From Vreelandella malpeensis (GTDB lineage: Bacteria; Pseudomonadota; Gammaproteobacteria; Pseudomonadales; Halomonadaceae): 64,000 nucleotides of DNA. Position 1 is the stretch's first letter, and each line of letters starts with the position of its first letter. Location of the stretch: positions 124,001 through 188,000 of the forward strand of contig NZ_WHVL01000002.1 of NCBI RefSeq assembly GCF_020622355.1, in the 5' to 3' direction. The notes beneath the pieces were generated by a model that worked only from the letters and a program-made list of their open reading frames with translations, made no database searches and was not told where the DNA came from. The position numbers and the translations under genes are program-made. Of the stretch, positions 32,182 to 42,034 are shown piece after piece.

Positions 32182-33921
32182 ATGACCTTCACGCGCCGCA
32201 GATTTCTAGTCACTACCGCTTCCTCGGCGGCGGGCCTATCGCTCGGTCTTCCCGCCCTGGCAGGCGCCCAGGAAAATACAATGCCAATGACTCACGACGC
32301 TCCCGCATCGAGCGCCTTCGCGCCCGGGGACGCCTTCAACACCCAGCGAAGCTATGGCGGCGGAAGCTGTGTCGCACCCCATCACCTGGCCGCCAACGCC
32401 GGGCGCGACATTCTCAAGCAGGGTGGCAACGCCGTGGAAGCGATGGTCGCCGCCGCCGCGACCATCGCGGTTGCGTATCCACACATGAACGCCATTGGCG
32501 GCGACGGTTTCTGGCTGATCCACGAACCCGGCAAGGCACCGGTGGCGATCGACGCCTGCGGGCCGGCGGCACGCCTGGCCACACCCGCCTTCTACCAAGG
32601 CCAGGCGCAGATTCCCGAACGCGGCCCCACTGCCGCCTTGACCATGGCCGGCACCATCGGCGGCTGGCAGGAAGCGCTCGACGTGGCAAGCGACTGGGGA
32701 AGCGCCCTGCCCCTGCCCACCCTGCTCGGCGACGCCATTCGCCACGGCGAGCAGGGCATCGCCGTTTCGCGCAGCCAGGAGGCGCTGACGCGCCAGCATC
32801 TCGAGCGCCTGTTCCAGAGCCCCGGCTTCGGCGATACCTTTCTGAGCCAGGGCGACGTGCCCCGCGAAGGCGCACGGCTGCGCCAGCCCCGGCTTGCCGC
32901 CACGCTGAAACGCCTGGCCGAGGCGGGGCTCGACGACTTCTATCGCGGCGAGCTGGCCCAAAGCATGGCCCGAGATTTGGAGGCGCTGGGAAGCCCCTTG
33001 CGGCTCGAGGATTTCAACGCCTACCGCGCCCAGCGCGTCACGCCCCTCGAGGTCGCTCTAAAGAACGCCACGCTCTACAACCTGCCCGCCCCCACCCAGG
33101 GCATGGCGTCCTTGATGATTCTGGCACTCTATGAGCGCCTGGGCGTAAGCGATGGCGAAGGCTTCGCGCACCTGCACGGGCTGGTGGAGGCGACCAAGCG
33201 CGCCTTCCTGCTGCGCGATCGTTACATCACCGACCCGGGACGCCTGGATGTCGACCTGCAGACGCTGTTGAGCGCCGAAAACCTCGACCGCGAGGCTGCC
33301 CAGATCGATCCCGAGCGCGCCCTGGCCTGGCCGCATACGCCAGCGCCCGGCGACACCATCTGGATGGGCACGGTTGATGCCGAAGGCCGTTCGGTGAGCT
33401 TCATCCAGAGCATCTACTGGGAGTTCGGCAGCGGCGTGGTGCTGCCGGAAAGCGGCGTGCTGTGGCAAAACCGCGGCATCAGCTTCTCGCTGGACGAGAA
33501 CGACCTGCGCGGGCTCGCGCCGGGTCGCAAGCCGTTTCACACCCTGAACCCGGCGCTGGCGCGTTTCGACGATGGCCGCACCATGGTGTACGGCACTATG
33601 GGCGGCGAAGGCCAGCCGCAGACCCAGGCGGCGCTCTTCTCGCGCTACGCCTTTCACCACAAGCCGCTGCAGCAGGCCGTGGCCGCCCCGCGCTGGCTGC
33701 TCGGGCGCACCTGGGGCGAGGAGAGCACCAACCTCAAGCTCGAATCGCGCGTCGACCCGGAGGTGGTGGAGCACCTGCGCGCGGCCGGCCACGATGTGGA
33801 AGTGCTTGCAAGTTCCTACAGCGACACCATGGGCCATGCCGGCGCCATCGTGCACCACCCGGACGGGCTGATCGAAAGCGCCCACGACCCGCGCAGCGAC
33901 GGTGGCGCGGCCAGCGTTTGA
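32182..33921 (+). CDS. Gamma-glutamyltransferase family protein, Tat-exported
   Basis: This Ntn-hydrolase cleaves or transfers gamma-glutamyl or related acyl groups. I chose the ATG at 32182, where a twin-arginine signal (TRRRFLVTTASSAAGLSLGLPALAGA) begins; the frame open further upstream adds no signal. The N-terminal GGT fold segment (GGSCVAPHHLAANAGRDILKQGGNAVEAMVAAA) is present. The self-cleavage threonine is probably Thr392 in PGDTIWMGTVDAEG, aligning with Thr391 of E. coli GGT but in a DTIWMG rather than TTHYSV context. It is more like GGT-like paralogues than true glutathione GGT, so the substrate is uncertain. Confidence 0.88.
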   Translation: MTFTRRRFLVTTASSAAGLSLGLPALAGAQENTMPMTHDAPASSAFAPGDAFNTQRSYGGGSCVAPHHLAANAGRDILKQGGNAVEAMVAAAATIAVAYPHMNAIGGDGFWLIHEPGKAPVAIDACGPAARLATPAFYQGQAQIPERGPTAALTMAGTIGGWQEALDVASDWGSALPLPTLLGDAIRHGEQGIAVSRSQEALTRQHLERLFQSPGFGDTFLSQGDVPREGARLRQPRLAATLKRLAEAGLDDFYRGELAQSMARDLEALGSPLRLEDFNAYRAQRVTPLEVALKNATLYNLPAPTQGMASLMILALYERLGVSDGEGFAHLHGLVEATKRAFLLRDRYITDPGRLDVDLQTLLSAENLDREAAQIDPERALAWPHTPAPGDTIWMGTVDAEGRSVSFIQSIYWEFGSGVVLPESGVLWQNRGISFSLDENDLRGLAPGRKPFHTLNPALARFDDGRTMVYGTMGGEGQPQTQAALFSRYAFHHKPLQQAVAAPRWLLGRTWGEESTNLKLESRVDPEVVEHLRAAGHDVEVLASSYSDTMGHAGAIVHHPDGLIESAHDPRSDGGAASV

Positions 33922-33982
33922 GCGCGCCCACGGTTATGGCCTAGACTGAACCCCATACCGCAAGTGAAGGTCTGATGTACGT

Positions 33983-34009
33983 CTTGCTCGTTGACGAGCA
34001 AGGCGTTTT
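33983..34009 (+). terminator. Possible weak terminator or leader hairpin before msrB
   Basis: CTTGCTCGT pairs perfectly with ACGAGCAAG around a 2-nt gap, followed by GCGTTTTC. It lies between the GGT stop and the msrB ribosome-binding site and could end the GGT mRNA or structure the msrB leader. Confidence 0.45.
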
Positions 34010-34034
34010 CTCCCCCGCCGATCAGGAGGCGCCC

Positions 34035-34433
34035 ATGGCCAAAGTCGATAAAACGCCGGAGCAGTGGCGCAGCGAGCTGAGCGCCGAGCAGTACCACGTC
34101 ACCCGGGAAAAAGGCACCGAGCGCCCGTTCACCGGCGACTACCAGGTACGCGACGAGCAGGGTATCTACCACTGCATCTGCTGCCACGCACCGCTGTTCG
34201 AGAACGAGCACAAGTTCGAGGCGGGCTGCGGCTGGCCAAGCTTTGATCGTCCGCTGGGCAAGCGCAGCGTGGAGGAGCACCGCGACCAGAGCCACGGCAT
34301 GGAGCGCACCGAGGTGGTCTGTTCCCACTGCGACGCCCACCTGGGCCACGTCTTCCCGGACGGGCCGCCGGAGACCACCGGGCTTCGCTACTGCATCAAC
34401 TCGGTGGCGCTGGAGTTCCACCCGGACGAGTGA
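34035..34433 (+). CDS. msrB: Peptide-methionine (R)-S-oxide reductase
   Basis: MsrB reduces methionine-R-sulfoxide in oxidised proteins. The ATG at 34035 follows AGGAGG and gives 132 residues. Two CxxC zinc pairs (Cys47/Cys50 in CICC and Cys96/Cys99 in CSHC), the GCGWPSF segment and the catalytic cysteine Cys120 in LRYCINS are present. It follows a GGT-like gene with its own ribosome-binding site. Confidence 0.97.
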   Translation: MAKVDKTPEQWRSELSAEQYHVTREKGTERPFTGDYQVRDEQGIYHCICCHAPLFENEHKFEAGCGWPSFDRPLGKRSVEEHRDQSHGMERTEVVCSHCDAHLGHVFPDGPPETTGLRYCINSVALEFHPDE

Positions 34434-34447
34434 CCGCGCCCGACCCG

Positions 34448-34486
34448 ACGGGCCGCCGTTCTGATAGAATGGCGGCCCGTTTTTTT
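34448..34486 (+). terminator. Intrinsic terminator of msrB
   Basis: A 10-bp stem (ACGGGCCGCC / GGCGGCCCGT) with a 13-nt loop is followed by seven T residues, 14 bases after the msrB stop. Confidence 0.92.
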
Positions 34487-34516
34487 GTGCCTCACTTTGA
34501 GCCCTAGGAGAGTTCC

Positions 34517-35494
34517 ATGCTCGGCTGGTTTCCCGGACACATGAACAAGGCCCGCCGCCAGATCAAGGAGGCGCTGCCGGAAATCGACGTGGTCATCGAG
34601 GTGATCGATGCGCGTCTGCCCTACTCCAGCGCCAATCCGATGCTGGCCGAGCTGACCCGCCACAAGCCGGTGCTCAAGATATTGACCCGCGCGGACCTGG
34701 CGGACCCCGAGCGCACCCGGGAATGGGTCGCCCACTTCGACGCCCAGGCGGACACCCGGGCGCTTGCGGTGACCACCACCCAGAGCCGCGAGCTCAAGAA
34801 GATTCCCAGGCTCTGCCACGAGCTCGCCGGCGCCGTGCGCGCGGATCGCGACGTGCGGGTGATGGTGATGGGCATTCCCAACGTGGGCAAATCGACGTTG
34901 ATCAACGGCCTAGCCGGGCGCAAGATCGCCAAGACCGGCAACGAGCCCGCGGTCACCAAGCGCCAGCAGAAGGTGCGCATCGACGGGCGCGTGGCGTTGA
35001 TCGACACCCCCGGGGTGCTGTGGCCCAAGATCGAGGACCAGGCCAGCGCCTACCGGCTGGCGGCGAGCGGCGCTATCCGCGATACCGCCATCGAGTACGT
35101 GGACGTGGCGATCGTCGCCAGCGCCGAGCTCGCCAAGCGCTACCCCGAAGCGCTCAGCGCCCGCTACAAGCTCAAGGAGCTGCCGCGTTACGAAGCGCCC
35201 GAAACCGCCCAGGAGATCGACGCCGACGGCCCCAAGCGCCCGGATTTTCTCGCCCTGGCGGGCTTCGACGGCCACGCGATCCTCAAGGAGATCGCCGCTC
35301 GGCGCGGCGGGCTTCGCGCCGGTGGCGAGGTCGACTGGCACCGCGGCGCCGAGGTGCTGCTGCACGAGCTGCGCGATGGCAAGCTCGGCCGCATCACCCT
35401 GGAAACCCCGGCGGACATCCCACCGCCGCCGGCACCCGATGACGCGGACAATGATCAAGACAGCGCCTTGAATGGCGCGCATAATGGCCAGTGA
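34517..35494 (+). CDS. ylqF: Ribosome biogenesis GTPase YlqF/RbgA
   Basis: This circularly permuted GTPase acts in late assembly of the 50S subunit. The order is G4 (TRAD, 57-60), then G1 (GIPNVGKST, 119-127), then G3 (DTPG, 163-166), as expected for the permuted class. The start MLGWFPGHMNKARRQI is typical. The C-terminal tail is low-complexity (ADIPPPPAPDDADNDQDSALNGAHNGQ). Confidence 0.95.
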   Translation: MLGWFPGHMNKARRQIKEALPEIDVVIEVIDARLPYSSANPMLAELTRHKPVLKILTRADLADPERTREWVAHFDAQADTRALAVTTTQSRELKKIPRLCHELAGAVRADRDVRVMVMGIPNVGKSTLINGLAGRKIAKTGNEPAVTKRQQKVRIDGRVALIDTPGVLWPKIEDQASAYRLAASGAIRDTAIEYVDVAIVASAELAKRYPEALSARYKLKELPRYEAPETAQEIDADGPKRPDFLALAGFDGHAILKEIAARRGGLRAGGEVDWHRGAEVLLHELRDGKLGRITLETPADIPPPPAPDDADNDQDSALNGAHNGQ

Positions 35495-35525
35495 CCCCAA
35501 CAATCAAGGTACTGTCGGACACCCC

Positions 35526-36773
35526 ATGGATACGCCAACGCCCACCGAGCCCCAGCCTCTCAAGAAATCGCACAAGCTGCACAACGTCTGCTACGACATC
35601 CGCGGCCCCGTTCTCGACCACGCCAAGCGCCTGGAAGAAGAAGGCCAGCGGGTTCTGAAGCTCAACATCGGCAACCCCGCCCCCTTCGGGTTCGAGGCGC
35701 CGGAGGAGATACTTCAGGACGTGATGCGCAACCTGCCCACTGCTCAAGGCTACTGCGACTCCAAGGGGCTCTACTCGGCGCGCAAGGCGATCATGCAGGA
35801 GTGCCAGCGCAAGGAAATTCCTGGCGTAGGCATCGAGGACATCTACATCGGCAACGGCGTCTCCGAGCTGATCGTGATGGCCATGCAGGCGCTGCTCAAC
35901 GACGGCGACGAAGTGCTGATCCCGGCGCCGGACTACCCGCTCTGGACCGCCGCCGCGCACCTCTCCGGCGGCCACGGCGTGCATTATCTTTGCGACGAAC
36001 AGGCCGGCTGGGCGCCGGACATCGACGACATTCGCGCCAAGGTGACGAGCCGCACCCGGGCGATCGTGCTGATCAACCCCAACAACCCCACCGGCGCGGT
36101 CTACCCGCCGGACGTGGTCAAGGCGGTGCTGCAGGTCGCCCAGGAGCATCATCTGGTGGTCTTTTCCGATGAGATCTACGACAAGATCCTTTATGACGGC
36201 GTCACCCATACGTCCACCGGGGCGCTGGCCGACGACGACCAGCTGGTCATCACCATGAACGGGCTCTCCAAGAGCTACCGCTGCGCCGGCTTTCGTTCCG
36301 GCTGGATGACCATCTCGGGAACGCTCGCCAAGCAGCGCGCCAAGGACTTCATCCAGGGGCTGACCATGCTCGCCTCGATGCGCCTGTGCGCCAACGTGCC
36401 CGCCCAGCACGCCATCCAGACCGCGCTCGGCGGCTACCAGTCGATCAACGACCTGATCCTGCCCGGCGGACGGCTGCTGGCTCAGCGCGATATTACCGTG
36501 GAAAAGCTCAACGCCATTCCTGGCGTATCATGCGTGACGCCCAAGGGAGCGCTCTACGCCTTCCCGCGGCTCGATCCCAAGGTATACAACATCAAGGACG
36601 ACCAGCAGCTGGTGCTCGACCTGCTGCTGCAGGAGAAGATCCTGCTGGTCCAGGGCAGTGCCTTCAACTGGCCGGCGCCGGATCACGTGCGCATCGTCAC
36701 CCTGCCGTGGGCAGACCAGCTGGGCGATGCGCTCGACCGCTTCGCCAACTTCCTGTCGCGCTATCGGCAGTGA
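35526..36773 (+). CDS. alaA: Alanine-synthesising aminotransferase, AlaA type
   Basis: This class I/II PLP aminotransferase converts pyruvate and glutamate to alanine. The N-terminus [42 protein letters not shown] closely matches AlaA. The PLP-binding lysine is in [17 protein letters not shown], and [12 protein letters not shown] and [11 protein letters not shown] hold cofactor contacts. I chose the ATG at 35526 to match the family start; an in-frame ATG at 35484 is possible. It starts 31 bases after ylqF. Confidence 0.95.
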   Translation: MDTPTPTEPQPLKKSHKLHNVCYDIRGPVLDHAKRLEEEGQRVLKLNIGNPAPFGFEAPEEILQDVMRNLPTAQGYCDSKGLYSARKAIMQECQRKEIPGVGIEDIYIGNGVSELIVMAMQALLNDGDEVLIPAPDYPLWTAAAHLSGGHGVHYLCDEQAGWAPDIDDIRAKVTSRTRAIVLINPNNPTGAVYPPDVVKAVLQVAQEHHLVVFSDEIYDKILYDGVTHTSTGALADDDQLVITMNGLSKSYRCAGFRSGWMTISGTLAKQRAKDFIQGLTMLASMRLCANVPAQHAIQTALGGYQSINDLILPGGRLLAQRDITVEKLNAIPGVSCVTPKGALYAFPRLDPKVYNIKDDQQLVLDLLLQEKILLVQGSAFNWPAPDHVRIVTLPWADQLGDALDRFANFLSRYRQ

Positions 36774-36861
36774 CAGTGAACCCGGCGGGCCGCGCAGCCA
36801 TCTAAACCGACAACAGATCGATGATAGACACCTTTCAAGGACCTTAGAGGGAGATACATAC

Positions 36862-37764
36862 ATGATGCGCATTCTGCTGTTTCTGGCCACCAACCTGGCA
36901 GTGGTGCTGGTGGCAAGCTTCACGCTGCGCCTTTTCGGCGTGGAGGGCTACCTGCGAAGCCAGGGCATCAACTTCACGGGGCTTTTGATCTTCTGCTTCA
37001 TCATTGGCATGGCAGGCTCCTTGATCTCGCTTCTGATGTCGAAGTGGCTGGCCAAGCGCTCCACCGGCACCGTGCTGATCGAAGCGCCCGCCAACTCGAC
37101 CGAGCAGTGGTTGGTGGACACCGTGGCCGAACTCTCCCGAGAAGCGGGCATCAAGACGCCGGAAGTGGGCATCTTTCCCGCCCAGCAGTCCAACGCTTTC
37201 GCCACCGGCTGGAACAAGGATGCCGCCCTGGTGGCGGTGTCGGCGGGGCTTCTGAATCGCATGCGCCCGGACGAGGTGCGCGCGGTACTGGCCCATGAGA
37301 TCGGCCACGTGGCCAACGGCGACATGGTGACGCTGGCCTTGATCCAAGGCGTGGTGAACACCTTTGTCATGTTCTTCGCCCGCGTGGTGGCGCAACTGCT
37401 CGACGGCTTCATGAAGAGCCGCGGCAGCGAAGGCGGGCTTGGCTTCATGGGCTACTTCGCGGTGGTCATGGTGGCGGAGATCGTCTTCGGCATCATCGCC
37501 TCGGCCATCGTCGCCTGGTTCTCGCGCTTTCGTGAATACCGCGCGGACGAGGCCGGCGCCCGCCTTGCCGGGACCGGCGCCATGGTCAACGCGCTCGAAC
37601 GCCTGAAGGTCGAAACCGAAATGCCGGACCAGATGCCGGACACCCTGCGCGCCATGGCGATCACCAAGGGCCAGACCCGGTCGCTCATGGAGAAGCTGTT
37701 CGCCAGCCACCCGCCGCTGGACGAGCGCATCCGCGCCCTCAAAGAAGCCGCCTACCGCCAGTAA
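36862..37764 (+). CDS. htpX: Membrane-bound zinc protease HtpX
   Basis: HtpX degrades damaged or misfolded membrane proteins. The 300-residue length matches. Two N-terminal transmembrane helices ([19 protein letters not shown] and [19 protein letters not shown]) precede the HEIGH zinc motif (145-149); two more helices follow, with the third ligand glutamate in [18 protein letters not shown] precedes the ATG. It ends at a very strong terminator. Confidence 0.97.
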   Translation: MMRILLFLATNLAVVLVASFTLRLFGVEGYLRSQGINFTGLLIFCFIIGMAGSLISLLMSKWLAKRSTGTVLIEAPANSTEQWLVDTVAELSREAGIKTPEVGIFPAQQSNAFATGWNKDAALVAVSAGLLNRMRPDEVRAVLAHEIGHVANGDMVTLALIQGVVNTFVMFFARVVAQLLDGFMKSRGSEGGLGFMGYFAVVMVAEIVFGIIASAIVAWFSRFREYRADEAGARLAGTGAMVNALERLKVETEMPDQMPDTLRAMAITKGQTRSLMEKLFASHPPLDERIRALKEAAYRQ

Positions 37765-37788
37765 ACGCGCCCGGCGTCAAGCACTGCA

Positions 37789-37834
37789 CGGCGGGGGAGC
37801 CGAACGATACGTTCGGCTCCCCCGCCGTTTTTTT
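37789..37834 (+). terminator. Very strong intrinsic terminator of htpX
   Basis: An 18-bp perfect stem (CGGCGGGGGAGCCGAACG and its complement) with a 3-nt loop is followed by seven T residues. Confidence 0.95.
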
Positions 37835-37887
37835 GGCAAGCACGCCCTCTCATCGCGTCGTCATGGGCGGTGTCCCACGCGCCTACC

Positions 37888-39033
37888 TCAGCACCGAAGA
37901 GTGCGAAATCCCGCGCCGCGCAGCATCGTCTCGAGCGTGACCGCTTCTCCTGCAAGGCGAACCTCGAGGGTCGCGAACTCGCGGCGCAGCGGATAGTGCG
38001 TTCGACACGCGTCGAAGCCCTGGGCCATGCCCTGACCCTCGATCGCCCGCGCCAGCGCCTCGTGATCACGGCGCACGTCGTAGACCGCGCGGATACACAA
38101 CGCCAGCGCCTGATCGAAGGCAAGCGCCTGGCGAAGCTCCAGCGCCGCCAGTGCCGGCGGCGGGCAGATATCCGCGAAGGCGAGCCTTGCGGGTTCGCCC
38201 TCGGCCGCCATCAGCGCTTCCTGGATCATGAAGGTGCCGCGCAGCTTGCCATCGAGGCTGTGCCCGGCGATGTGCGGAGTGGCGAGTGCCACCTGGTCGC
38301 GCAGGGCCGCATCGATCTCCGGTTCGCTCTTCCATACGTCGAGCACGGCGGTGATGTCGCCAGCGCTTCCCAGGCGCCTTTCGAGGGCCGCGCCGTCCAC
38401 GCAGTCGCCGCGCCCGGCGTTGATCAGTACGCTTCCCAACGAAAGTGCTGCGATGCGCGCCTCGTCGAGAAGATGACGTGTGGCGTGAGCGCCGTCGCGC
38501 ACCAGGGGCACGTGCAGGCAGATCACGTCGCAGGTCGCGATCAACGTGTCGAGATCGACGAAACCAGCCTGCCCTTCCCGCTCGGCGCGGGGCGGGTCAC
38601 ACACCTGGGTGGCGATCCCCATGGCCTGCAAGCGGGCGACCAGTCGAGCCCCCACGTTGCCCGCTCCCACCACTCCGATACGGCGCTCGAACAGCGACCA
38701 TTCCTGGCGCTCGCCCAGCGTCGCGAGACTGCTCAGCACGTAGTCGACCACCGCCTCGGCGTTGCAGCCCGGCGCACTCGCAAAGCCGATGCCCTGTTCA
38801 GCGAGCCAGTGGGTGTCGACGTGATCCACTCCAATGGTGCAGCTGCCCACGAAGCGTACCCGGCTGCCCGCGAGCAGCGCCTCGTCGACCCGAGTGATCG
38901 AGCGCACGATCAGCGCATCGGCGTCGCGCACATCCTGCCCGGTGATCTCGCGCCCGGGCAGGCGGATGATGTGGCCCAGATGGGCGAAGCAGTCGTCGGC
39001 GGCGGGAATGTTGGCATCGATGACGAGTTTCAT
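37888..39033 (-). CDS. pdxB: Erythronate-4-phosphate dehydrogenase
   Basis: PdxB oxidises 4-phosphoerythronate in the DXP-dependent pyridoxal phosphate pathway. The 381-residue protein starts MKLVIDANIPAADDCFAHLG as in the family. The NAD-binding GAGNVGARL, the catalytic arginine segment LINAGRGDCVDG and the histidine segment ATPHIAGHSLDGK are present, and the C-terminal PdxB-specific dimerisation domain follows. The gene is convergent with htpX and divergent from the WGR gene. Confidence 0.95.
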   Translation of the reverse strand: MKLVIDANIPAADDCFAHLGHIIRLPGREITGQDVRDADALIVRSITRVDEALLAGSRVRFVGSCTIGVDHVDTHWLAEQGIGFASAPGCNAEAVVDYVLSSLATLGERQEWSLFERRIGVVGAGNVGARLVARLQAMGIATQVCDPPRAEREGQAGFVDLDTLIATCDVICLHVPLVRDGAHATRHLLDEARIAALSLGSVLINAGRGDCVDGAALERRLGSAGDITAVLDVWKSEPEIDAALRDQVALATPHIAGHSLDGKLRGTFMIQEALMAAEGEPARLAFADICPPPALAALELRQALAFDQALALCIRAVYDVRRDHEALARAIEGQGMAQGFDACRTHYPLRREFATLEVRLAGEAVTLETMLRGAGFRTLRC

Positions 39034-39110
39034 AGGCGTTTGAGTATCCGAGCTTTACAATATGGCGAAGGCGCGCGATCGAGCGTGACGTGGGGTTCAA
39101 GGAGACAGAA

Positions 39111-39392
39111 GTGATCGTACGCTGGGAAACCGACCATGACTATGTGCTGGTGCATATTCACCAGGATATGTTCGGCGACTGGATCTTCAGCCGCGCCTGG
39201 GGGCAGATCGGTACCCAGTTCGGCGGCTTGAAGCACCAGTTGGCCGACTCCCGCGAGCAGACCCAGATGTGGCTCGACGACGAGTCGACCATTCAGGCCT
39301 CCCGCGGCTACCAAAAGGTGCTGGAAGCCGCCGACCATACTCCCGAAGCCCAGGACGCCATGCGCCAGCTGTCGCTACTGGATGTTGTGTAG
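39111..39392 (+). CDS. WGR-domain protein (93 aa)
   Basis: The protein is essentially one WGR domain, best known from PARP-type proteins and bacterial relatives where it contacts nucleic acid ends. The diagnostic segments are YVLVHIHQDMFGDWIFSRAWGQIGTQFGG, with WGQIG in place of WGRIG, and the late RGYQKVLE. I chose a GTG start at 39111 because AAGGAG lies 6 bases before it. No effector domain is attached. It is divergent from pdxB and convergent with a LysR gene. Confidence 0.8.
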   Translation: MIVRWETDHDYVLVHIHQDMFGDWIFSRAWGQIGTQFGGLKHQLADSREQTQMWLDDESTIQASRGYQKVLEAADHTPEAQDAMRQLSLLDVV

Positions 39393-39447
39393 CGACCTCC
39401 TCTCGACGGGGCTTGCCTCGCCCCTGTCCCAGGCCTTTCGATGGCAC

Positions 39448-40347
39448 TCACTTCATGGCCGCCATGCGCTCCTCGAACACCGTCGCCACCCAGTCCATGA
39501 ACACCCGCACCCGCGGCGAAAGCTGGCGATTGCTGGGATAGAGAAGGGAAACCGGGGAGCCGGCGGGCGGAGTGTCAGGCAGAAGCTCGACGAGCCGACC
39601 CTCGCGAAGCGCCTGCTCGACGTGATAGCGCGGCATCTGGGCGATGCCGAGTCCCTGGAGGGCGGCGGCGTGGTAGGTGTCGGCGCCGGTCACGGTAACG
39701 TGAGCTGGCAGCACCACGTAGTGCGCCTCGCCTTTATCCATCAGTTCCAGCGGCAGCACATGGCCCACCCGGCTGGAGTGGAAGCCGACGATCACGTGGC
39801 CGGCCAGCGCCGCCGGGCTTTGCGGCGTGCCGTAGCGGGCCAGATAACCGGGCGAGGCCACCGTGACTTCATCGAGGGTGGCCACCTGACGGGCGACCAT
39901 GTCGCTATCCTGCAGAATGCCGACCCGCAGCACACAGTCGACGCCCTCGCCCACCAGATCCACCAGCCGGTCGCCTTCGCTGAGCACGATATCCAGTTCC
40001 GGGTTCGCCTCCAGAAAGGCCGGTAGCCCGGGCAGCAAGAAGTGCCGGGCCAGGGTGCCGTGAACCCCCACTTTCAGCACGCCGCGCGGGGAGTCGGCGG
40101 CCAAGGTATCGGCCTCTTCCACCTGGGACAGAATGCTCAGGCAGCGGTGGTAGTACGCCTCGCCCTCCTGGGTGGGCGTGACCGAACGGGTGGTGCGCTG
40201 AAGAAGACGCACGCCCAGGCGCGCCTCCATGGCCTTGATCGCCTCGGTCAGGGTGGAGCGCGAGATATTCAGATCCTGCGCCGCCTGGGTGAAGCTTCGC
40301 CGCTCGACGATCCGAGTAAACGCCTGCATCGTATCGAGTCGATCCAT
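39448..40347 (-). CDS. LysR-family transcriptional regulator
   Basis: The 299-residue protein has the N-terminal helix-turn-helix (RSFTQAAQDLNISRSTLTEAIKAMEARLGVRLLQRTTRSV) and the effector-binding domain (RGVLKVGVHGTLARHFLLPGLPAFL). It resembles the short-chain-dehydrogenase-linked LysR type. The ATG at 40347 has GGGGGA upstream. It is divergent from the SDR gene (104 bases apart), which it probably regulates. Confidence 0.93.
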   Translation of the reverse strand: MDRLDTMQAFTRIVERRSFTQAAQDLNISRSTLTEAIKAMEARLGVRLLQRTTRSVTPTQEGEAYYHRCLSILSQVEEADTLAADSPRGVLKVGVHGTLARHFLLPGLPAFLEANPELDIVLSEGDRLVDLVGEGVDCVLRVGILQDSDMVARQVATLDEVTVASPGYLARYGTPQSPAALAGHVIVGFHSSRVGHVLPLELMDKGEAHYVVLPAHVTVTGADTYHAAALQGLGIAQMPRYHVEQALREGRLVELLPDTPPAGSPVSLLYPSNRQLSPRVRVFMDWVATVFEERMAAMK

Positions 40348-40451
40348 TGTTCCCCCTTTCCGACAAGTGATGGCGGAATTGGATTGATTATAGCGTACGA
40401 GGTTTCGCTTATGCTGGGGCTCACCCATGACAACGAAACAGGAATCAACTC

Positions 40452-41186
40452 ATGATCGAAGCAAAGGTAGCGCTGGTGACCGGCGCTTCACGGGGGATCG
40501 GGGCGGCGATCGCCAAGGCGCTGGCCGCCGATGGCTTCGCGGTCGTCGTCAACTACGCCGGAAACGCTAACGCGGCCGCCCAGGTGGTCGAGGAGATAAA
40601 AGCACAGGGCAGCCAGGCCATGGCGTGTCAGGCGAACGTGGCCGACGTGCAGGCGGTGGGCGCCCTGTTCGACAGGATCGAAGCCGAGTGGGGGCGCCTC
40701 GACGTACTGGTCAACAACGCCGGCGTGATGACGCTGGCGCCGCTGGCCGAGATGCCACCGCGCGTGGTGGACGAGCAGATCGACATCAACCTCAAGGGGA
40801 CGATCAACACCCTGCGCGAGGCGGCCAACCGGCTGGGCGATGGCGGGCGCATCGTCAATCTGTCCACCAGCGTGGTGGGCTTGAAGCTCGAGAACTACGC
40901 GGTCTACGCGGCGACCAAGGCGGCGGTGGAAACCTTGACCGGGATTCTGGCCAAGGAGCTTCGCGGGCGTGGCATCACCGTCAACGCGGTGGCCCCGGGC
41001 GCGACCGCCACGACGCTGTTTTTGAACGGCAAGTCGGATGAGCTGGTCGAGCGCATGGCCAGAATGGCGCCGCTGGAACGACTGGCCGAGCCCGAGGACA
41101 TCGCCCGGGTGGTGGCGTTTCTCGCCTCCCCCGCCGGGGGCTGGGTCAACGGCCAGACGCTTCGAGCCAACGGCGGGACCGTTTAG
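40452..41186 (+). CDS. SDR-family NAD(P)-dependent oxidoreductase
   Basis: This classical short-chain dehydrogenase of 244 residues has the cofactor motif [12 protein letters not shown], the NNAG segment ([10 protein letters not shown]), the catalytic YAVYAATK (Tyr and Lys) with Ser in LSTSVVG, and the PGAT segment. The substrate is unknown. The stop codon overlaps the trpA stop by 2 bases in a tail-to-tail arrangement. Confidence 0.93.
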   Translation: MIEAKVALVTGASRGIGAAIAKALAADGFAVVVNYAGNANAAAQVVEEIKAQGSQAMACQANVADVQAVGALFDRIEAEWGRLDVLVNNAGVMTLAPLAEMPPRVVDEQIDINLKGTINTLREAANRLGDGGRIVNLSTSVVGLKLENYAVYAATKAAVETLTGILAKELRGRGITVNAVAPGATATTLFLNGKSDELVERMARMAPLERLAEPEDIARVVAFLASPAGGWVNGQTLRANGGTV

Positions 41187-42034
41187 CTCACCGCCTGCTC
41201 TTCTCGGCAGCGACGAACGCTCTGGGCCAGCTCGCGGGCAAGCCCATGCACGCTTTCGACGGCCTCGTCCGCCGTTCGGGCGCGCTCGATGCAGTCGACC
41301 AGCGCCGAGCCGACCACGACCGCGTCGCTGAAGCGGCCGATGGTGGCGGCCTGCTCCGGAGTGCGGATGCCAAAGCCCACCGCCACCGGCAGCGTGGTGT
41401 GGCGCTTGAGCGTATCCACCGCGCGTTTGATCGTCTCCGGCGTGGCAGCGCCGACGCCGGTCACGCCGGCGACCGACACGTAGTAGATGAACCCGGAGGC
41501 GCTTTCGAGCACTCGAGGCAGGCGCTTGGCGTCGGTGGTGGGCGTGGCCAGGCGAATGAAATCGATGCCATGGCGGGCGGCGGGGGTGCAGAGCTCGTCG
41601 TCGTGCTCCGGCGGAATGTCCACCACGATCAGTCCATCGACCCCGGCCTCGGCGGCATCGGCGAGAAAGCGCTCAACGCCGTAGCGGTAGATGGGGTTGT
41701 AGTAGCCCATCAGCACGATGGGCGTGTCCCGGTTTTTCTCGCGAAAGCGCTTCACCATGGAAAGCGTCTTGACCTGGGTCTGCCCGGCCTCGAGCGCCCG
41801 CAGCGCGGCTTTCTGGATCGCCGGGCCGTCGGCCATCGGGTCGCTGAAGGGCATGCCCAGCTCGATGATGTCCACGCCGGTATCCGGCAGGCCATCGAGC
41901 AGGCGCTGGGAGGCTTCCGGGTTCGGGTCGCCGGCAGTCAGGTAGCTCACCAGCGCCGGACGGTTTTGCGCTTTCAGCGCGGCAAAGCAGCGCTCGATAC
42001 GTGGGATGCCGACAGTCGAGTTGGTTTGGCTCAT
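41183..42034 (-). CDS. trpA: Tryptophan synthase alpha chain
   Basis: TrpA releases indole from indole-3-glycerol phosphate. The 283-residue protein has [15 protein letters not shown] (with catalytic Glu and Asp), [23 protein letters not shown] and the phosphate loop [27 protein letters not shown]. It overlaps trpB by 4 bases (ATGA), and the two subunits form the alpha2-beta2 complex. Confidence 0.98.
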   Translation of the reverse strand: MSQTNSTVGIPRIERCFAALKAQNRPALVSYLTAGDPNPEASQRLLDGLPDTGVDIIELGMPFSDPMADGPAIQKAALRALEAGQTQVKTLSMVKRFREKNRDTPIVLMGYYNPIYRYGVERFLADAAEAGVDGLIVVDIPPEHDDELCTPAARHGIDFIRLATPTTDAKRLPRVLESASGFIYYVSVAGVTGVGAATPETIKRAVDTLKRHTTLPVAVGFGIRTPEQAATIGRFSDAVVVGSALVDCIERARTADEAVESVHGLARELAQSVRRCREEQAVS

